A stretch of 64,000 bases of DNA from JBJHDF01 sp050486405 (GTDB taxonomy: Bacteria; Pseudomonadota; Gammaproteobacteria; Pseudomonadales; Cellvibrionaceae), in assembly GCA_050486405.1 (NCBI GenBank), contig JBJHDF010000021.1, positions 1 through 64,000 of the forward strand, read 5' to 3'. Position numbers and translations under genes: made by a program. Positions 40,120 through 48,900 of the stretch are shown here, piece by piece. Numbering within the stretch: position 1 is the first letter of the stretch; every line of letters starts with the position of its first letter. A model generated the notes under the pieces. It ran no database searches and had not been told where the DNA came from. It was given only the letters and a program-made list of their open reading frames with translations.

Positions 40120-40149
40120 GGAGGTCGGGCGTTGCCCGGCCTCCGTTTT
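40120..40149 (+). terminator. Rho-independent terminator of the cold-shock gene
   Basis: GGAGGTCGGGC and GCCCGGCCTCC (one U-G pair) around a GTT loop, 40120-40144, followed by GTTTT. Confidence 0.85.
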
Positions 40150-40290
40150 CCGCGGATACAGCCCGCAACCGGCCCCGGCGAGTAAACCCCGAGGCGCGGC
40201 TGTTTGGAGCTGGTATCTGACGCGGCTCCGACCCCTGAGTTTGGGTCGGTGGTTGCTATTTCTTTTACTGTTGTCGGCGCCCTGACCCGC

Positions 40291-40608
40291 ATGTTTGATC
40301 TCCCAACCCTGATCTGGCTCGCCGTCATTGCCCTGGCCGCCTTCTACTGGACCCACGCCCAACGCGCACGCGAAGCCGCCTTTATGGCGGCTCGGCGACA
40401 CTGCGAACAGATGGGGGTGCAGATGCTGGATCAGACCGTCTACCTGCGTCGCCTCTGGTTCAAACGGCGCGACAGCGGTCGCTTCAGTTTCTGGCGAGCC
40501 TTTCACTTCGAGTTCACCGTCAGCGGCAGCGACCGCTATCGGGGTCGGGTACTGACCCTGGGCCGCAACATCATTTCGGTGGAGCTGGAGCCCCACCGGG
40601 TACATTGA
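40291..40608 (+). CDS. DUF3301-type small membrane protein
   Basis: 105 residues from ATG 40291. One N-terminal helix (LPTLIWLAVIALAAFYW), then ARREAAFMAARRHCEQMG-like basic region (AREAAFMAARRHCEQMGVQM) and LDQTVYLRRLWFKRRDSGR, a pattern of the DUF3301 family of unknown function. The protein faces the cytosol or periplasm with a beta-rich tail. Overlaps the next gene by 4 bp. Confidence 0.7.
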   Translation: MFDLPTLIWLAVIALAAFYWTHAQRAREAAFMAARRHCEQMGVQMLDQTVYLRRLWFKRRDSGRFSFWRAFHFEFTVSGSDRYRGRVLTLGRNIISVELEPHRVH

Positions 40609-41219
40609 TGAACCTGCCTCTGGAAATCGACGGTATCAAAGGCTTCCTCAGTCGCACCGAGGGTGAAACCCTTTACCAGCATGCACAAGCAGCCTGTGTC
40701 TTGGGCCCCTGCCTGGAAGTGGGCAGTTACTGCGGCAAATCCACGGTCTACCTCGGCACAGCCTGTCGGGAAGCGGGGGCGTTGCTATACGCCGTGGACC
40801 ACCACCGGGGCTCGGAAGAGCACCAGCCCGGCCAGGCCTACCACGATCCGGAGCTGTGCGACCCGGTGACCGGTCGCATGGACAGCTTTCCGGAATTTCG
40901 GCGCACCCTGGATGCCGCCGGCCTCATCGACACCGTGGTGCCCATAGTGGCGCCCTCGGCGCTGGCGGCGCGTCATTGGCGAACCCCACTGGGCATGGTG
41001 TTTATCGACGGCGGTCACAGCATGGCGGCCGCCCTGGCGGACTACCGCTGCTGGGCCGGGCATGTGCTGCCGGGGGGCCTGCTGGCCATTCACGACGTGT
41101 TCCCAAACCCGGAGGACGGCGGGCGGCCGCCCCATCACATCTGGGAACTGGCCACTGCATCGGGACTGTTCGAAGCCCTGCCGCTGGTGCAGAGCCTGGG
41201 GGTATTGCGCAGACTGTGA
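40605..41219 (+). CDS. Class I SAM methyltransferase (Methyltransf_24 type)
   Basis: 204 residues. SAM motif CLEVGSYCGKSTVYLG (residues about 36-51), LYAVDHHRGSEEHQ after strand 2, and GMVFIDGGHSMAAALADYRCW followed by GGLLAIHDVF, the metal/substrate region of the O-methyltransferase-like Methyltransf_24 group. The methyl acceptor is not known. Start may be either of the two Met codons (40605 or 40608). Coupled to the DUF3301 gene by a 4-bp overlap. Confidence 0.8.
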   Translation: MMNLPLEIDGIKGFLSRTEGETLYQHAQAACVLGPCLEVGSYCGKSTVYLGTACREAGALLYAVDHHRGSEEHQPGQAYHDPELCDPVTGRMDSFPEFRRTLDAAGLIDTVVPIVAPSALAARHWRTPLGMVFIDGGHSMAAALADYRCWAGHVLPGGLLAIHDVFPNPEDGGRPPHHIWELATASGLFEALPLVQSLGVLRRL

Positions 41220-41237
41220 CCCAGTCCGCGCTGCGGC

Positions 41238-41837
41238 TCAAGGAGACCAGAAACGAAAATCGACGCTGGCGCCAGTAGTGGTCATGCGCTCGCCGTGACG
41301 ATCCAGTATCACCAGGTATTCAAAATTGAGGTTGAAGCGGCGATCAAAGGCAAAGCCGATACCCAGGCCGTAGGAGGCGCCGCTCTCGGTATCGCTGTAG
41401 GCCAGCAGCAGGTTGTTCTGGCCATCATGCACGGTGCCGGAGAGCTCCATCTGGGTGTAACCCAACAGCAGGTAGGTTTTGGCCAGTTCATTTATCAGCT
41501 CCGGGCGATAGTAGAAGCTGCGGTAGGAATCCACGTTGCCCCGGGCCAGGGCGGGGACCGCCTCGCCCTCGCCGGGGAGGAGTATCTCCCGGCGCTCAGT
41601 CTGCAGCCCCTGACCATAGCGCACCTCGGCGCCCAACCAGCTGTTGTGCTTGTAGCCGACAAAGACATTGCCCATGCGGTAGCGCCGGTCAACGTCGTCC
41701 AGGTGAATGTTGATGCGCTGATTGTCCGATACCAGGGCGCCGCCAACTCCCAGATAGAAGCCGTGCTGCCGATAATCCTCGGCCGCCAGAGTGGCGGAGA
41801 ACAGCAACAGCGAAAATCCCAGTAAATAGCCTTTCAT
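41238..41837 (-). CDS. Outer-membrane beta-barrel protein
   Basis: 199 residues: signal peptide 1-19 (MKGYLLGFSLLLFSATLAA), mature part with alternating aromatic/hydrophobic strands (GFYLGVGGALV, GNVFVGYKHNSWLGAEVRYG, SFYYRPE, YGLGIGFAFDRRFNLNFEYLV) consistent with an eight-stranded porin-like barrel of the OmpA/opacity fold. C-terminal Phe is at position 195 in DFRFWSP, three residues before the end. Role unknown. Monocistronic. Confidence 0.7.
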   Translation of the reverse strand: MKGYLLGFSLLLFSATLAAEDYRQHGFYLGVGGALVSDNQRINIHLDDVDRRYRMGNVFVGYKHNSWLGAEVRYGQGLQTERREILLPGEGEAVPALARGNVDSYRSFYYRPELINELAKTYLLLGYTQMELSGTVHDGQNNLLLAYSDTESGASYGLGIGFAFDRRFNLNFEYLVILDRHGERMTTTGASVDFRFWSP

Positions 41838-41949
41838 ATACTTTGTATCCAGATTCTCGAGTTAGTCTTCTGCCGGGCAGTATATAGGCACAGGGCGGCG
41901 AATGCCACGGCCGCCCCTCACAGACTCTCGAAGCCGGGCCGGGTTCCCC

Positions 41950-42729
41950 TCAGACCTTGACCTTGTAGCCGGTTTTGAATATCCAGGCGATGGTCACCAG
42001 ACAGGCCAGCATGAACAGGGCAATCATGCTCAGGCTGAGCCAGACGTTGACATCGGAAACACCATAGAAGCTCCAGCGGAAGCCGCTGACCAGATAGACC
42101 ACCGGGTTGAACAGGGTAATGGTCTGCCACAGGGGCGGCAACATATGGATGGAATAGAAACTGCCACCGAGAAAGGCCAGGGGGGCGACAATCATCAGGG
42201 GCACCACCTGCAGCTGCTCGAAGCTGTTGGCCAGGATGCCGATAATGAAACCGAACAAGCTGAAGGTGATGCAGGTCAGAATGAGAAAAGCCAGCATATA
42301 CAGCGGGTACTGCACCGAAAAGTCGACGAAGAAGCGGGCCGTCACCAGAATGATCAGCCCAATGATGATGGACTTGCTGGCGGCGGCCCCCACGTACCCC
42401 AGCACGATCTCCATGGCCGACACCGGGGCGGCCAGTACCTCGTAAATGGTGCCTGTGAACTTGGGCATGTAAATGCCAAAGGACGAGTTGGACGTGCTCT
42501 CGGTAAGCACCGTGAGCATGATCAGACCCGGCACGATAAAGGCACCGTAACTGACGCCATCGATGGCCACCATGCGCGAGCCAATGGCGGCCCCAAAGAC
42601 GATGAAGTACAGGGAGGTGGACAGTACCGGCGAGGCGATGCTCTGCATCAGGGTACGCCAGGTGCGCATCATCTCGAAGATGTAAATGGCTTTCACGGCA
42701 TGAAAATTAAACGCGGGCACCTGACTCAC
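41950..42729 (-). CDS. ABC-2 type transporter permease
   Basis: 259 residues, six membrane helices, with the family pieces LYFIVFGAAIGSRM, YGAFIVPGLIMLTVL, YEVLAAPVSAMEIVLGYVGAA and NPVVYLVSGFRWSFYG. Similar to YadH of Escherichia coli. Its start overlaps the stop of the ATPase gene by 4 bp. Together they probably export an unknown substrate from the cytosol. Confidence 0.88.
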   Translation of the reverse strand: MSQVPAFNFHAVKAIYIFEMMRTWRTLMQSIASPVLSTSLYFIVFGAAIGSRMVAIDGVSYGAFIVPGLIMLTVLTESTSNSSFGIYMPKFTGTIYEVLAAPVSAMEIVLGYVGAAASKSIIIGLIILVTARFFVDFSVQYPLYMLAFLILTCITFSLFGFIIGILANSFEQLQVVPLMIVAPLAFLGGSFYSIHMLPPLWQTITLFNPVVYLVSGFRWSFYGVSDVNVWLSLSMIALFMLACLVTIAWIFKTGYKVKV

Positions 42730-43655
42730 GCGGACTTCTCCTCTACCAGACTGACAAAGATATCTTCCAGGGAACTCTGGGTGGTGTGCAGGTCGCGAAA
42801 TTCGATGTCCAACTGGTTCAACTGGCGCAGCAGATTAGCAATGGCGCTCTGCTCTCGCTGGGTTTCGTAGGTGTACACCAGCTGGTTGCCGTCATCCGCC
42901 AGCTCCAGTTCGTAGGCCGCCAGCGCCTCGGGCACTGCGGGCAAGGGGTTCTGCAGGTGCAGGGTCAGCTGTTTTTGACCCAGCTTCTGCATCAGTTCGG
43001 CCTTGGCCTCCACCAGTATGACCTCGCCCTTGTTGATCACCCCGATGCGGTCGGCCATTTCCTCGGCCTCTTCGATGTAATGGGTGGTGAGGATGATGGT
43101 CACACCGCTGTCGCGCAGGTCGCGGATCATCCGCCACATATCCCGGCGCAGCTCCACATCCACCCCCGCAGTGGGCTCGTCCAGAAACAGGATGCTGGGC
43201 TGGTGGGCCAGCGCCTTGGCGATCAGCACCCGCCGCTTCATGCCGCCGGACAGGGCCATGATCTTGCTGTCTTTCTTGTCCCACAGGGACAACTGCCGCA
43301 GCAGTGACTCCAGATAGGCGTCGTCGGGACGGCGCCCAAAGAGGCCGCGGCTGAAGCGCACCGTGTCCCAGACGCTTTCGAACATGTTGACCGACAGCTC
43401 CTGTGGCACCAGTCCGATACGGGAGCGGGTTTCCCGGTAATCCCGGATGATATCGAAGCCGTCCGCCAACACGGTGCCACCACCGGGATTGACGATGCCA
43501 CAGACGACGCTGATGAGGGTGGTCTTACCGGCGCCGTTGGGGCCCAGCAGGGCGAATATCTCGCCGCGCCGGATCTCCAGGTCGACGTTCTTCAACGCCT
43601 GAAAGCCGGAAGGGTAGGTTTTGCTGAGCCCACGAATGGATATGGCGGATTCCAC
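42726..43655 (-). CDS. ABC transporter ATP-binding protein
   Basis: 309 residues. Walker A GPNGAGKTT, signature ALSGGMKRR, Walker B ILFLDEPTAGVD, switch His in TTHYIEEAEEM. A C-terminal extension of about 80 residues follows the NBD, as in YadG-like and drug/lipid exporters. Pairs with the ABC-2 permease downstream. Confidence 0.93.
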   Translation of the reverse strand: MESAISIRGLSKTYPSGFQALKNVDLEIRRGEIFALLGPNGAGKTTLISVVCGIVNPGGGTVLADGFDIIRDYRETRSRIGLVPQELSVNMFESVWDTVRFSRGLFGRRPDDAYLESLLRQLSLWDKKDSKIMALSGGMKRRVLIAKALAHQPSILFLDEPTAGVDVELRRDMWRMIRDLRDSGVTIILTTHYIEEAEEMADRIGVINKGEVILVEAKAELMQKLGQKQLTLHLQNPLPAVPEALAAYELELADDGNQLVYTYETQREQSAIANLLRQLNQLDIEFRDLHTTQSSLEDIFVSLVEEKSA

Positions 43656-43755
43656 GGTCGATCCTTACAGAATGCAGAGTATTGGCGCAGAGATCATAGC
43701 AGTCGTCGCTGACAGTGTCTGTCAGTGGCCGCCGACTTTACAAAGATTTGCCGGG

Positions 43756-44076
43756 TTACTCGTCCGCCGGCATGGGTCGCCCGATCAGTTCCCAGTGCCC
43801 GCCGGTATTGGCCACCACAAACCGGGGGGTGCTGGACCGACCGGCCAGGGCACGCCCGCGACGGTCCACGGGTATTTGCAGCAGACGCACGGCCAGGGTC
43901 CGATGATCCAGCGCCGTGGCCTGCAATAGCTGGTAGCGAAACCCCGACTGACCGCGAAAACAGCTGACGCCTGTTTCCGCATCACTGTGGTAGGTTCCGT
44001 GTATCTCACGAATAATGGCCGCCGTATCCTCGTCGTTCAACAGACCGGATTCACGAACCGCAGTGTTCTGACGCAT
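43756..44076 (-). CDS. Hypothetical protein behind a MerR-type promoter
   Basis: 106 residues, no signal peptide or membrane helix. Sequence looks like a small alpha/beta domain (GFRYQLLQATALDHRTLAVRLLQIPVD, then TPRFVVANTGGHWELIGRP); Cys only once. No family recognised. Good ribosome site AAGGGGT before ATG 44076. The promoter upstream has the 19-bp spacer typical of MerR/SoxR-family control, so expression probably responds to a metal, redox or drug signal. Confidence 0.55.
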   Translation of the reverse strand: MRQNTAVRESGLLNDEDTAAIIREIHGTYHSDAETGVSCFRGQSGFRYQLLQATALDHRTLAVRLLQIPVDRRGRALAGRSSTPRFVVANTGGHWELIGRPMPADE

Positions 44077-44130
44077 AACTTTACCCCTTGGATAAACGAT
44101 TGGCGGCCACCACCGATTGAGCCGGAACCC

Positions 44131-44161
44131 ATGCTAAAACCTCAACCTAAGTTAAGGTCAA
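44131..44161 (-). promoter_or_regulatory. MerR-family (SoxR-like) operator-promoter
   Basis: On the minus strand TTGACC (44161-44156), a 19-bp spacer with an imperfect dyad (TTAACTTAGGTTGAGG), then TAGCAT (44136-44131). A 19-bp spacer instead of 17 is the hallmark of promoters untwisted by MerR-type activators, and the wording is close to SoxR sites. Predicted start near 44124, 48 nt before ATG 44076. No merR-like gene is in the window. Confidence 0.65.
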
Positions 44162-44201
44162 GGCAAAATTTGCAAAAAAATGTAGGGCCGGCGGCCCCCG
44201 G

Positions 44202-44555
44202 TCAGCGGTTGGGCACCTGCAACTGCCTGACTGGACGCACCTCGATACTGCCCACCCGCGCCGGGGGTATGCCCGCCGCGATACGAATCGCCTCATTCAG
44301 ATCCCGAGCCTCGATCATATAAAAGCCGGCCAACTGCTCCTTGGTTTCCGCAAAGGGACCGTCGGTAATGGACACCTCCCCCCGACGCACCCGCACCGTG
44401 GTAGCTGTGGCCACCGGCTCCAGTGCCTCCCCCGCCAGCATGTGACCGCTTTCCGCCAGACTGAGAGCGTAGGCGTGGCACTCGGTATCCTCCGGACTGT
44501 CCGGCAACCCGTGCAGATCCTGTTCATCACTGTATACCAGACACAGATATTTCAT
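44202..44555 (-). CDS. DGPF/YCII-domain protein
   Basis: 117 residues. MKYLCLVYSDE at the N-terminus and ITDGPFAETKEQLAGFYMIEARDLNEAIRIA in the second half are the DGPF (YCII-related) signature. These small dimeric proteins are normally encoded next to ECF42-type sigma factors with a TPR extension; the only such sigma gene here is about 17 kb to the right (61186-62454). Function unknown. Confidence 0.88.
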   Translation of the reverse strand: MKYLCLVYSDEQDLHGLPDSPEDTECHAYALSLAESGHMLAGEALEPVATATTVRVRRGEVSITDGPFAETKEQLAGFYMIEARDLNEAIRIAAGIPPARVGSIEVRPVRQLQVPNR

Positions 44556-44768
44556 AAGGTTTCCTCCCAGCTACAAATCGTCGTTTCCTGTCGATGAAAA
44601 TCGACACGCTACTTGCATATTTTGACCAAATTCGTGCGCAGGCGCACCCCAGTGGCCGACAGGAATAGGCTGGTGAGCACTAGCACCAACGGTCCTGGGC
44701 GGGAAATCTGCTATCATACAAAGTACGCGCCCGCTGGCTTAATAGGTATTACAACGGCAAGCACACCC

Positions 44769-45926
44769 ATGGAGACAGTCCTTCTCAACCTCAATGATGT
44801 GGTCATACTGATCACCGTGTTTCAGTGCCTGATACTAGGCTGCATCATCATGGCCTTGCAGGGCATTAAATTCTATCAGCGCTTCTTGCTGGCGCCCTTT
44901 CTTTTCGCCCTAGCTGCGGACTTTTCAGACACGCTAATATATTGGTCCGAACCCATCAAGGAACAACTATTGAGCCGCTCGCCGCTATTCTTCGTTGCAC
45001 TAAAACCGGCAAGCTTTTTGGCTCCACCTCTGCTTTTCTTGTATGTCAAATCAGCGCTCTTTTCTGATTTCAGAATCAGACCTATTCATCTTCTGCACGC
45101 GCTGCCCTTTGCCTTTATGGCACTCGGAGTAACCATCCTGATCGCCACACAAAGTCGCGAGACAATGGCAGGCTATATCCTTGATTACGCCACCCTTTAC
45201 GAAACCAGCATGTTCCAATTTTATGTCAACTTCAAACACTTGACATTTTTGGCATACGGCGGCGCAGCGTTCCTTTCAGTGCGCACCTATTATCGCAACA
45301 TAGAGCACGAGTACTCCAGTACCGCGCACCTGAGCCAGGAATGGCTTCGCCTGCTAATTGTCGGCTACTTTTCCATATGGTCCCTGTACTATCTAAGTTA
45401 TTTGGGTTCGGCGATTATTGAAAACGACACAGTTTCCACCACCATGGGACTAACCGGCAACTATTTCAGCCTGATTTTTATCAACATGCTGATCGCCTAT
45501 GGCCTAACCCGATCCAGCGCTTTTGGCGGCGTACGGGAACGCGCACATAGCCTGAATGACACCGAGCAAAAAGACGACAGAATTGAGCTGGTGTACCGCA
45601 AGATCCATCAGTGTATGAACGAGCAGAATCTCTATCTTGACCCAGAACTTAGCCTTGATCGGCTCGCCCAGGAAATTGGCGAACCGCTAAAGGTCGCCTC
45701 TGCGGCAATAAACCGCTATTACAATAAAAACTTTTTCGAAATGATCAACGGCTACCGGATCAACAGGGCCAAGGTGCTGATTCGCGACGACCCTCAACTA
45801 AGCATGCAGCGGGTAATGGAGATGTCGGGGTTCAACAGCAAAGCAACATTCAATCGCTGTTTCAAGAAGGAGACAGGGGGCACGCCGAGTGATTATAAAA
45901 AAGAGGGGCTGCAATCCAGCCCCTGA
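44769..45926 (+). CDS. Membrane-embedded AraC-family regulator
   Basis: 385 residues from ATG 44769; in-frame upstream codons lack similarity. Residues 8-270 carry about seven hydrophobic helices (VVILITVFQCLILGCIIMAL, FLLAPFLFALAADF, PLFFVALKPASFLAPPLLFL, LLHALPFAFMALGVTILIA, LIVGYFSIWSLYYLSYL, LIFINMLIAYGL), followed by a C-terminal AraC HTH pair (about 290-380: LSLDRLAQEIGEPLKVASAAINRYYNKNFFEMINGYRINRAK, MEMSGFNSKATFNRCFKKETGGTPSDYKK). Such membrane AraC proteins flank polysaccharide-use genes in marine gammaproteobacteria. Convergent with the GH81 gene, which it probably controls together with GH16; the ligand is unknown. Confidence 0.85.
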   Translation: METVLLNLNDVVILITVFQCLILGCIIMALQGIKFYQRFLLAPFLFALAADFSDTLIYWSEPIKEQLLSRSPLFFVALKPASFLAPPLLFLYVKSALFSDFRIRPIHLLHALPFAFMALGVTILIATQSRETMAGYILDYATLYETSMFQFYVNFKHLTFLAYGGAAFLSVRTYYRNIEHEYSSTAHLSQEWLRLLIVGYFSIWSLYYLSYLGSAIIENDTVSTTMGLTGNYFSLIFINMLIAYGLTRSSAFGGVRERAHSLNDTEQKDDRIELVYRKIHQCMNEQNLYLDPELSLDRLAQEIGEPLKVASAAINRYYNKNFFEMINGYRINRAKVLIRDDPQLSMQRVMEMSGFNSKATFNRCFKKETGGTPSDYKKEGLQSSP

Positions 45927-45931
45927 AGAAT

Positions 45932-45955
45932 GCGCCCAGGGCAAGACCTGGGCGC
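45932..45955. terminator. Bidirectional hairpin between regulator and GH81 gene
   Basis: GCGCCCAGG (45932-45940), loop GCAAGA, CCTGGGCGC (45947-45955). It lies in the 39-bp space between two convergent genes. There is no long T-run on either strand, so termination may be weak. Confidence 0.55.
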
Positions 45956-45965
45956 TGAGGCTCGG

Positions 45966-48900
45966 TTAACGAGTGAACGTTTTGGTTTCGGTGTTGTAGG
46001 CTCCCTGCGCCGTGTTGACGGTCAACCAAACACTGACCGATTGACCAGAAGAGAGGCCAGTAATGTCGTGATGGAATACACCGTCACCGCCGTTTGTCAT
46101 ATGGAAGTTCCCCGCCGGATAATGGATGGTAGCCCATCCCTGCGCGCCGTAAACGGTGATGCGCAAGCCGCCGTCAATGGCTGTTGCACACACATCTCCC
46201 GGTTCGCCACATTCGGGCGCGGGCGGCTCACCCGTGGTTACAAACTCCCGCAACGCGGGCACCGAGCTCTCGCCAGCAAGTACAGCCTCTACTTGTAGGG
46301 TGTAACTAGTACCCGCCGTCAAACCGTCGACGCTGATCGCGGGCGCGCTTACGGACGAGGCCTGCTCCACATCGCCCCCCCGCAGCAGGAACACGCGGTA
46401 GCTTAAGCCCGCCTCCTCAGCCAGCTCAACCGGAGGCTGCCACTCGAAGGAGGCGCTGTCGTCACCCACTGCGGTTACCGTCAACCCAGTGACACCGGGC
46501 AGCGGAGGCTGGGTGTTTTCATCGTAAGTAAACGTGTACCAATCGGTATCCATGGCACCATTCTGGCGGTTGACGGTAAACCATACACTCACCTGGTCAC
46601 CAGAAGCCAAACCGGTAAAGACACGACTGAAGACCCCGCCACCCTCATCCATCATGTGGAAGCCACCGCTGGCATGGTGGACTATGGCCCAGCCGTGCGC
46701 GCCGGATACGGTGATACGCAGGTCGCCATTCCCCTCGCTTTCGCCACAGAAACTCAAGGCGTCAAGCTCATGGCAGTTTGGCTCTTCCGGCGGCTTCTCT
46801 GGCGGCTCCTCCGGCGGCAGGGGGCCACCCTCAAACGTATAGGTAAAAGGTCCGGCTTCAGTCGCGTAGTTGGTGAAGTAAGTAAACTCAAATTTCAGTT
46901 CGACACCTGTACTCAAACCATCGACAACAAAATAGGCGCGGCCATCTGGGTGCTGCAACATCCGGAAGCCACCATTGAGCACCGATGACGTTACACGAAT
47001 GTCGGCCCACTGCACCTGCCTGTTCAGGGTAATTTCCACCGAATCGGAGAAGTCCTCAACGCAGTAGATTGCCTCGGCATCGCAACTGTCTTCGGTCGTA
47101 AACGACAGGTTCGCCGGTGCGGACAGGTATTCACCGACTTGCGCAACTACCTCAACGTGATAAGCGGTCCCGGGTGTGAGTGACCCCAGGGTAATACTTG
47201 CGCTGCCAAGTCCCTCATACTCCTCCACAACCGCGCCACTGTCGTCCGACAGCAACAGGCTATAGCTGACTCCACCGTAGATCCCCGGCAGCGGCTCCCA
47301 CGCCAGCGCTACACTGTCTGGCCCGCTTTCGGTCACACGCAGCTGGGCCACGGCGGGAATATCGTTCAGATCAACCTCGGTGACAAATGTGAGGGTTATC
47401 GTGCGCCCTGGCTGCTCACCATACACGCTCTGAACGCGCACTTGATACTCGCTACCGGACTGCAGATCCGTAACCACCAAGCTGGCATCGGCGGTGAGGA
47501 TCTCTTCCACCAGATCGCCATGGGCATCGAACACGCTCACCAGGTAGGTAGCGCCGGACCAATCGCCACCAAGCGCCTGCCACTGCAAGCTGGCCTGAGA
47601 AGTGGTGGTTGTGGCCTGCAGGTTATCCACCGCGGGCGCCAAATCCACCTCTACGCCACCGGACAGCTCGCCCGGGCCTACTTCGATTGCCATGCCGTCG
47701 CTAAACACTACGGTAATGGGTTCCGAGCCAGGGTTGTAGGCGACGTGGGTGCGGGTGCCATTGCGCTCGAATACCGCGTAGTGAGCCGTGTTCGCCGTGA
47801 TACCACTCACTGGACGGCCCAGCGCACGCAGGTTGTAGATCCAGTGATAGGTATGGGTGCGGCTTTTGCCAGCCTCCCCGCGAATCTCTGCATCGGGGTA
47901 TTTGGGAGATAGCTCACTATCGAACTCGCGCAGGTAGCGACCGGCGGCGTCAAAGCTGGCGGCGGCCGCATCGGCATCAACCAGGGCGTTGGCGGCCCAC
48001 ATCAGGTCGTCCCAAAAATGCGTTTTGCGCCTAAAATCGTGCTCGGTGTGCTCCGGAGCTAACGGCGGATGCCACAGTTCCTGGGCAAAGAAACTGGTCT
48101 CCTCGTCCAGGCGCTCCATTACGCGCGTAATGGCGTGGCTTTGCTCACCGTTGGGGCCGCGGTAATCCATATGCCCCAGATGCAGCGAGGCGCCAGTTAT
48201 CGGCAGGAAGTTAATGCCGGCGATCATGCGCGGCGCTGCGGAAAACCAGGTGCCGTAATCCGCCTTGCTGTGCCAGACCATACCCACCGAAGCGCGATCA
48301 AAGTCTTTCCTGACAAACTGACCGCCGTTATCCCAGAACACATCGCGCGGGAATACTTCGCCGTCGACGTCAAACCAATACTGGTGAATGGCCTGCATCT
48401 CGCTGGCATAGAGAAAGATCCCCAGGTCGCGAATGTTCTCATCGCCGGTTTCCGCGCCCCAGAAGGCCACGGCCTGGGCGAAGTTGATGCTCTCGGACGA
48501 GGACTCCTGATTGCCGCCGGCATCCATATTGAGGTGGCCGTTCGCGAGCGAGTAGCCGTTGTAGATATCAAAGTAGCGCAGGTACTGGAAGCGGCTGTCT
48601 TCACGCTCCCAGTTAGCGGCATCCTTGATCAGCAGGTCCACCATGGGCTTCCAGTCCTGGGCCCACTCACTGTCGTAACGGGCGATAGCCGCTGCGGCGG
48701 AAATGATATAGCCGGAGTGGAAGTGGTGATCGTTTAGCTCGGTGTCGGAGCCAAAGCTGGCCGGGTAGCCAATCATGGCGTTCCACTCTTCGTCGTAGTA
48801 GAAGTATTTACGCTCGTGCTCCAGCCGCAGAAGCCGGTAGCATTCGCTGCGCGACGGCTCGGGCATGGGGTTGCAGTGCTCGTTGTCGTAGGGCGCATCC

